Below are positions 22,070 to 25,873 of a DNA stretch of 25,873 bases, in pieces. Below the pieces are notes generated by a model, which was not told the origin of the DNA, made no database searches, and was given only the letters and a program-made list of their open reading frames with translations. Origin of the DNA: JANWXD01 sp037446115 (GTDB taxonomy: Bacteria; Acidobacteriota; Terriglobia; Bryobacterales; Bryobacteraceae); assembly GCA_037446115.1 (NCBI GenBank), contig JBBIJF010000047.1:1-25873 (forward strand). Reading direction: 5' to 3'. The position numbers were made by a program, and so were the translations under genes. Within the stretch, counting starts at the first letter, position 1, and each line of letters begins with the position of its first letter.

Positions 22070-23769
22070 TCGGGAAACTCGATCAGCAGCGCTTCGCCTG
22101 CCGTGGCAAGCCGCGAGTCGATCTGGACCACGTATTCGACGCGGATCTTCCGGTTGCCTCGCTGCGGGCCGCACGAAAGAGTCCGGTCTCCCCCTCCCAG
22201 GACGACGACTGCGGACGGTTCGCGGATCAACAAACGGAGCGGCTTGCCGGTGGCGGTCTGAATGACCAGCCGCGCCTGCTTGCCGAGGCAGTCTACGCGC
22301 TCCAGCATTCCTTCAGCCTTCTGGCGCGGTCTCAGGTCGTCCCACCACGGCTCAACCTTCCCTGCGGGTGCGGGTGGGTTGGCCTGGTTCGCTTTCTCGA
22401 GCGCCGCCTGAATCGAAGCCATGGCCTGCTCCTTGAGCCGCTCGAGCTCCCTGCGCTTTTCCTCAGCCGCGCGAAGCCGCTCGGCTTCCTCCTCCTGTTT
22501 CCGGCGAACCTCTCCTTGAGCGCGGAGCTCCCGGATGCGCAACCGGGAGGCCTCATCCGGCGCCGCCTGCTCGGCGGCGGCCCAGGCGCGCGCCGCCTCG
22601 CGGAAATTCTTGTGTTCCCGATGGGCCTCCGCCAGAGCCAACCAGTACTCGGGATTGCGTGGCTCCAGGGACGCCGCCCTTTGGAGCAGCTCCAGTTTCT
22701 TGCCCGCATCCGTCTCCCGGCGCGCCATCTCCCAGTGCGGCCTCGCCCAGCGCGGATTGAGCCGGGCAGCCTGCGCCAGAGCCGCCTGGGCTTTGGCGGC
22801 ATCCGGCTCGAGGAGCGCCAGCGCCAGGTGAACGCGCGCGTTCAAGCTCCCGCGCGCGACCGCCTCGGCCAGCCGCCGTCCGGCCTCCTCGCGTTCGCCC
22901 GACTCGAACGCCACCAGCCCCAGTCCTTCCAGAGCTTCCGTCGAGCCGGGCGCAATCCGCAGCACTTCCTCATAGCCGCGCCGGGCTTCCTCGACGCGCT
23001 CGCGGATCGCCGCCGGCAGGTCGGCCAGCACGGCAAGGCTGAAGCCGCGCTCGGCACGCGTCACAGTAATCTCCTTCTCCGGATCGAGCGGGCGTCCCGA
23101 CAGCGCCACGGTTCCAAACTGCCCGCCGGTCAGATAGCTTGCGACCTGGCGCTCCACATCGGCGGGGCCGGCGGCAAACGCATTGCGGTAGGCTGCATCT
23201 TCCGGCACGCCCTGCTCAAGGTTCCGGACGAGCACGCGCAGCTTGCCGTAATGATCCGGAGGCACGACCAGCCAGTGGGCTTTTGCCCAGCTCCGCCCGC
23301 GCTCCGGCGGGGGACGCCCGACGACGACGCGGGAGGAGCCCTCGAGCTCGGCAGTCGAAAACAGCGCCGCCAATCCTTCGTCCAGCTCCCGGGGCAGCCG
23401 TCTGGTGCCGTCTTCGATCAGCACGCGCACACAGCCCTGAAGCAGCGGAGCGGGCAAAGGGCCCTTGGGGGCAACCCCCGTGTAGGCGTCGCGCCCCAGC
23501 GCAAGAGTGGGCGCCGAGCCGAGCGCGGCCACTTGCCGTGGGGACTCCAGCAGTACGATCCGGATGGGCCAGACCGGCAGCAGCTCTTCCTTGCCCAGCA
23601 GCCGCGCCAGAGCCGTTCGCACTTGCTCGAGATGCTGGATCAGACGGCGTGCTTCGCCCTCGCCGGCATTCGTCACCACCTCGAACGGCCCCGATCCCAG
23701 ACGCAACCAGCGCTCTCGCGCCAAATCCGGCGGCAGCTGGGCCAGCAACACCACCAGCGGCAACCACAT
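22066..23769 (-). CDS. TPR protein with degenerate peptidase-MA-like (DUF1570-type) N-terminal domain
   Basis: The 567-residue protein starts with a short hydrophobic leader (MWLPLVVLLAQLPP), suggesting export. Residues 20-240 resemble the peptidase-MA/DUF1570 domain found before TPRs in Acidobacteriota (FEVVTNAGEGEARRLIQHLEQVR, IRIVLLESPRQV, LPRELDEGLAALFST). The HExxH zinc site expected near residues 111-120 is replaced by QGCVRVLIED, while Glu131 of the downstream EGLA motif remains, so catalysis is unlikely. About four TPR-like helix pairs span 255-405, a charged coiled coil 405-460, and a C-terminal beta-rich domain 475-567 (RVDCLGKQARLVI, then CGPQRGNRKIRVEYV). The isomerase-like gene ends 22 nt upstream. 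Probably a periplasmic scaffold; partners unknown. Confidence 0.8.
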   Translation of the reverse strand: MWLPLVVLLAQLPPDLARERWLRLGSGPFEVVTNAGEGEARRLIQHLEQVRTALARLLGKEELLPVWPIRIVLLESPRQVAALGSAPTLALGRDAYTGVAPKGPLPAPLLQGCVRVLIEDGTRRLPRELDEGLAALFSTAELEGSSRVVVGRPPPERGRSWAKAHWLVVPPDHYGKLRVLVRNLEQGVPEDAAYRNAFAAGPADVERQVASYLTGGQFGTVALSGRPLDPEKEITVTRAERGFSLAVLADLPAAIRERVEEARRGYEEVLRIAPGSTEALEGLGLVAFESGEREEAGRRLAEAVARGSLNARVHLALALLEPDAAKAQAALAQAARLNPRWARPHWEMARRETDAGKKLELLQRAASLEPRNPEYWLALAEAHREHKNFREAARAWAAAEQAAPDEASRLRIRELRAQGEVRRKQEEEAERLRAAEEKRRELERLKEQAMASIQAALEKANQANPPAPAGKVEPWWDDLRPRQKAEGMLERVDCLGKQARLVIQTATGKPLRLLIREPSAVVVLGGGDRTLSCGPQRGNRKIRVEYVVQIDSRLATAGEALLIEFPE

Positions 23770-23791
23770 CCCCGCCTGTCATCTTACGCGA

Positions 23792-24625
23792 TCACACGTC
23801 GCAGGTGGCGATCGCCTGATCCAGAGAGGCGAGCGGATCTTTGAGCGGGCTGTATTCGTGAGCCAGAAAGCCCGTGAACCCCGCGTCCACAATCGCCTGC
23901 GCAATGGCCCGGTAGTTGAGCTCCTGCGTTTCATCAATCTCGTGGCGGCCCGGCACGCCCGCGGTGTGAAAGTGAGCGATCCACTGCATGTTGTTCCGGA
24001 TGGTGCGGATGATGTCTCCCTCCATGATCTGCATGTGGTAGATGTCGTACAGCAGTTTGACGCGCGGCGAATTGACGCGTTTGACAACTTCCACGCCCCA
24101 CCACGTGCGGTCGCACTGGTAGTCCGGGTGGTTGACCTTGCTGTTGAGTAACTCCAGACAGATGGTGACTCCTTTGTCCTCGGCGTGAGCCTTCACCCGG
24201 TTGAGGAACGCCACGCAGTTGTCTATCCCTTCTTCATCCGACATGCCGCGGCGGTTGCCGGAGAGCGCGATGACGTTCGGTGCGCCGAAGGCCGCGGCCC
24301 GGTCGATCATTTCGCGGAAACCGGGCTCGATTTTGTCGTGCGCCTCTTTGCGGTTGATGCCGTCGGTGAGCGTGTGACCTCCCGCCGGCGCCATCGCCGG
24401 CACCAGACCGTACTTCTTGAGCGTCGGCCAGTCGTTCGGGCGGATCAGATCCAGTCCCTTGAGCCCCAGCCGGGCCGCCTCGCGGCAGATGTCCTCGAGC
24501 GCGGCGCCCTTCCCAAAACAACTGCGTGTGGCGGACTGCTTGAGCCTCCCCTTGCGCGGAACGGATTGTGCCGCGGCGACTGCCGCAGCGGTGGTGCAAG
24601 CGGAAAGAAAGCTTCGGCGTGTCAT
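23792..24625 (-). CDS. Hydroxypyruvate isomerase-like TIM-barrel protein (sugar phosphate isomerase/epimerase family)
   Basis: The 277-residue protein is an AP-endonuclease-2-type TIM barrel close to hydroxypyruvate isomerase. Likely metal ligands and catalytic acids are Glu158 (ICLELLNSK), Asp194 and His197 (LLYDIYHMQIMEGD), His220 (WIAHFHTAGVPGRHE) and Glu257 (GFLAHEYSP). The LYDIYHMQ and HTAGVPGRHE segments favour the Hyi group, which interconverts hydroxypyruvate and tartronate semialdehyde, over xylose-isomerase-like proteins. The N-terminus MTRRSFLSACTTAAAVAAAQS looks like a Tat leader, so it may act outside the cytoplasm as in many acidobacterial paralogues. It is the first gene of the minus-strand cluster. 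A weak TAGCAT lies 6 nt before the ATG, with no ribosome site. Confidence 0.85.
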   Translation of the reverse strand: MTRRSFLSACTTAAAVAAAQSVPRKGRLKQSATRSCFGKGAALEDICREAARLGLKGLDLIRPNDWPTLKKYGLVPAMAPAGGHTLTDGINRKEAHDKIEPGFREMIDRAAAFGAPNVIALSGNRRGMSDEEGIDNCVAFLNRVKAHAEDKGVTICLELLNSKVNHPDYQCDRTWWGVEVVKRVNSPRVKLLYDIYHMQIMEGDIIRTIRNNMQWIAHFHTAGVPGRHEIDETQELNYRAIAQAIVDAGFTGFLAHEYSPLKDPLASLDQAIATCDV

Positions 24626-24927
24626 GGAACCATGCTATCAGGCTGCCCGCGACGCGCAACCTCGCGTCGGCGCCAGCGTAGCAGAGGGCATGGAACTTCG
24701 CTACTCACTAACCGACGCCGCAATCTGGTTGCGACGAGTGGCACACCAGATGCACGCTGCCGCGCCTCAGCGGAACAAATTTCTCGAGCGCGTCTCCTCA
24801 CGATAACAATGCCGGTTACAGTTGGCGCATTTTGCGCGATCGTGACATCGCTCGTGAGAATCTTGTTCCGGCCGAGGCACATTTTCGATGGAATTACTGT
24901 GAAATTGCGACAAGGGACAAAAAATTC
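24626..24927. other. Divergent intergenic region (302 bp)
   Basis: This gap separates the divergent isomerase-like and glycosidase genes and should hold both promoters. The only structure I can point to is a small hairpin, GCGCA-TTT-TGCGC at 24825-24837. The last 60 bases are more AT-rich than the surroundings. AAGGG about 11 nt before 24928 is a weak ribosome site. I see no convincing -35/-10 pair and no coding sequence. Confidence 0.4.
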
Positions 24928-25873
24928 ATGGCAAAAACGACTTTTCCTGTACTTTTTTCCGCCATGTCTGCAGCCGTCGCAGCGTGGCTTCTGACGCCCG
25001 TCGGGGCACAGAGTACCAACACCATCACCCTCAACCGCGGGATCCGCTACCAGACTCTGCGAGGTTGGGAAGCCACCGCATACGCAGGGCAGGACCATCC
25101 CGCGTTTGCAAACTTCCGGAACGTCGTGTTCGATGAAGCCGCCTACGACTTGCGGCTCACGCGCCTGCGCGTGGAGGTGCGCAGCGGCACGGAAAATTCC
25201 CAGGATTTTTGGACTCAGTACCGCAACGGTCAGATCAGCTACCAGCTGTGGAGGTGCGTGCGCTACTCCACCGTGAACGACAATGGGGACCCCTTTACTA
25301 TCAACTGGGCGGGATTCCATTTTTCGGATCTCGACGACACGATCGAAAGAGTCGTGCTGCCTCTGCAGCAGCGCATGTTGGCTCAAGGACAGCGGCTGGA
25401 AGTTAACCTCAATTACGTAGCGTTCACCAAGGAGATGACGGCTACAGGCTGTCCCTTCGGCCTTAGTTATGTGCACGACGACTCACCGGAAGAATATGCG
25501 GAATTTGTTTTGGCTACCTACCTGCATTTGCAAGGCAAGTACGGCTGGGTGCCGGATTACTGGGAGGTCATTCTTGAGCCGGACAACACTCCCTACTGGC
25601 GAGGCACGCAAATCGGGCGGGCCATCGCCGCCGCGGCTGCCCGATTGCGCGCCTACGGCTTCAGGCCGCGTTTCATCGCGCCCTCCACCGCGGATATGGG
25701 AAACGCGCGGACGTACTTTGATGCAATGATCAGCGTGCCGGGTGTCACCGGCAATCTGGTTGAGCTGGCTTACCACCGTTACGGCGGCGTGACGCTGTCG
25801 AACTTGCAAGCCATCGCGGCGCGGGCACGGCAGTACGGCATTGGGGCCGCGATGCTCGAGCACATCGGGAGCG
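24928..25873 (+). CDS. Secreted clan GH-A glycoside hydrolase-like protein, N-terminal part
   Basis: The frame is open from the ATG at 24928 to the end of the window (315 complete codons), so the C-terminus is missing. It starts with a signal peptide (MAKTTFPVLFSAMSAAVAAWLLTPVGAQ). The mature start, with YQTLRGWEATAY, resembles the G-x-G/W-E-A opening of GH30-like TIM barrels. Glu217 in WEVILEPDNT is the likely acid/base and Glu311 in GAAMLEHIG the likely nucleophile. Their spacing of 94 residues suits strands 4 and 7 of a retaining clan GH-A enzyme. AYHRYGG before the second Glu fits strand 6. I would place it near GH30 or GH39 but cannot fix the family. It probably cuts extracellular polysaccharide. 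Confidence 0.65.
   Translation, partial: MAKTTFPVLFSAMSAAVAAWLLTPVGAQSTNTITLNRGIRYQTLRGWEATAYAGQDHPAFANFRNVVFDEAAYDLRLTRLRVEVRSGTENSQDFWTQYRNGQISYQLWRCVRYSTVNDNGDPFTINWAGFHFSDLDDTIERVVLPLQQRMLAQGQRLEVNLNYVAFTKEMTATGCPFGLSYVHDDSPEEYAEFVLATYLHLQGKYGWVPDYWEVILEPDNTPYWRGTQIGRAIAAAAARLRAYGFRPRFIAPSTADMGNARTYFDAMISVPGVTGNLVELAYHRYGGVTLSNLQAIAARARQYGIGAAMLEHIGS

Noticed and set aside
22516..23844. Plus-strand open frame of about 440 codons
   Set aside because: It is fully antisense to the TPR protein gene and runs past its start; composition is typical of a shadow frame.
1..25873. CRISPR arrays, insertion sequences, attachment sites, tRNA or rRNA genes
   Set aside because: I saw no regularly spaced repeats, transposase motifs, terminal inverted repeats or tRNA-like cloverleaf ends by reading. 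A tRNAscan or ISfinder search could still find something missed.

Overview
The window looks like a piece of a GC-rich Acidobacteriota chromosome, most likely the Bryobacterales/Solibacter side. I infer this from the gene families and have not tested it by search. The indicators are a large TonB-dependent receptor with an N-terminal carboxypeptidase-regulatory-like domain, Tat-leader Gfo/Idh/MocA and TIM-barrel sugar enzymes, a small secreted protein with an IPFSFVVG-type core, and a decayed peptidase-MA/TPR protein. Most of the window is ordinary, tightly packed chromosome. I see no CRISPR array, insertion sequence, prophage, tRNA or rRNA.

Layout. 1-275 is the 3' end of a tachylectin-like beta-propeller gene. 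514-930 encodes an EVE-domain protein, convergent with maf (932-1489, minus). maf diverges from a plus-strand cluster: a DciA-like helicase-loader protein, gatC and gatA, then a Mn-type superoxide dismutase (to 4331). 4352-6362 (minus) is a stress-signalling cassette of ECF sigma factor, soluble zinc-binding anti-sigma factor and polytopic membrane protein. 6616-8880 (plus) encodes a beta-barrel envelope protein and a secreted M48-like zinc peptidase. 9056-9721 is a KDPG aldolase. 9734-11170 (minus) is a tandem ThyX-like protein that diverges from dut (11192-11623, plus) across only 21 bp. A small secreted protein, a terminator and a WYL-domain regulator follow, to 13335.

From 13332 to 24625 everything is on the minus strand. 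Read in transcription order it runs: hydroxypyruvate isomerase-like protein, TPR/pseudo-peptidase, MFS sugar-acid type transporter, glycosyltransferase-RimI fusion, DUF465 protein, TonB receptor and Gfo/Idh/MocA oxidoreductase. At 24928 a divergent secreted clan GH-A glycosidase starts and runs off the window.

Several genes fit carbohydrate scavenging: the TonB receptor, secreted glycoside hydrolase, MFS carrier, oxidoreductase, isomerase and KDPG aldolase. dut and the ThyX-like gene point to dUMP/dTMP metabolism under a shared promoter. The points most worth a second look are the mirror-symmetric, apparently leaderless dut/thyX promoter, the tandem ThyX with a non-canonical motif, the glycosyltransferase-RimI fusion, and the pseudo-peptidase TPR protein. 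I did not find a clearly new multi-gene system.
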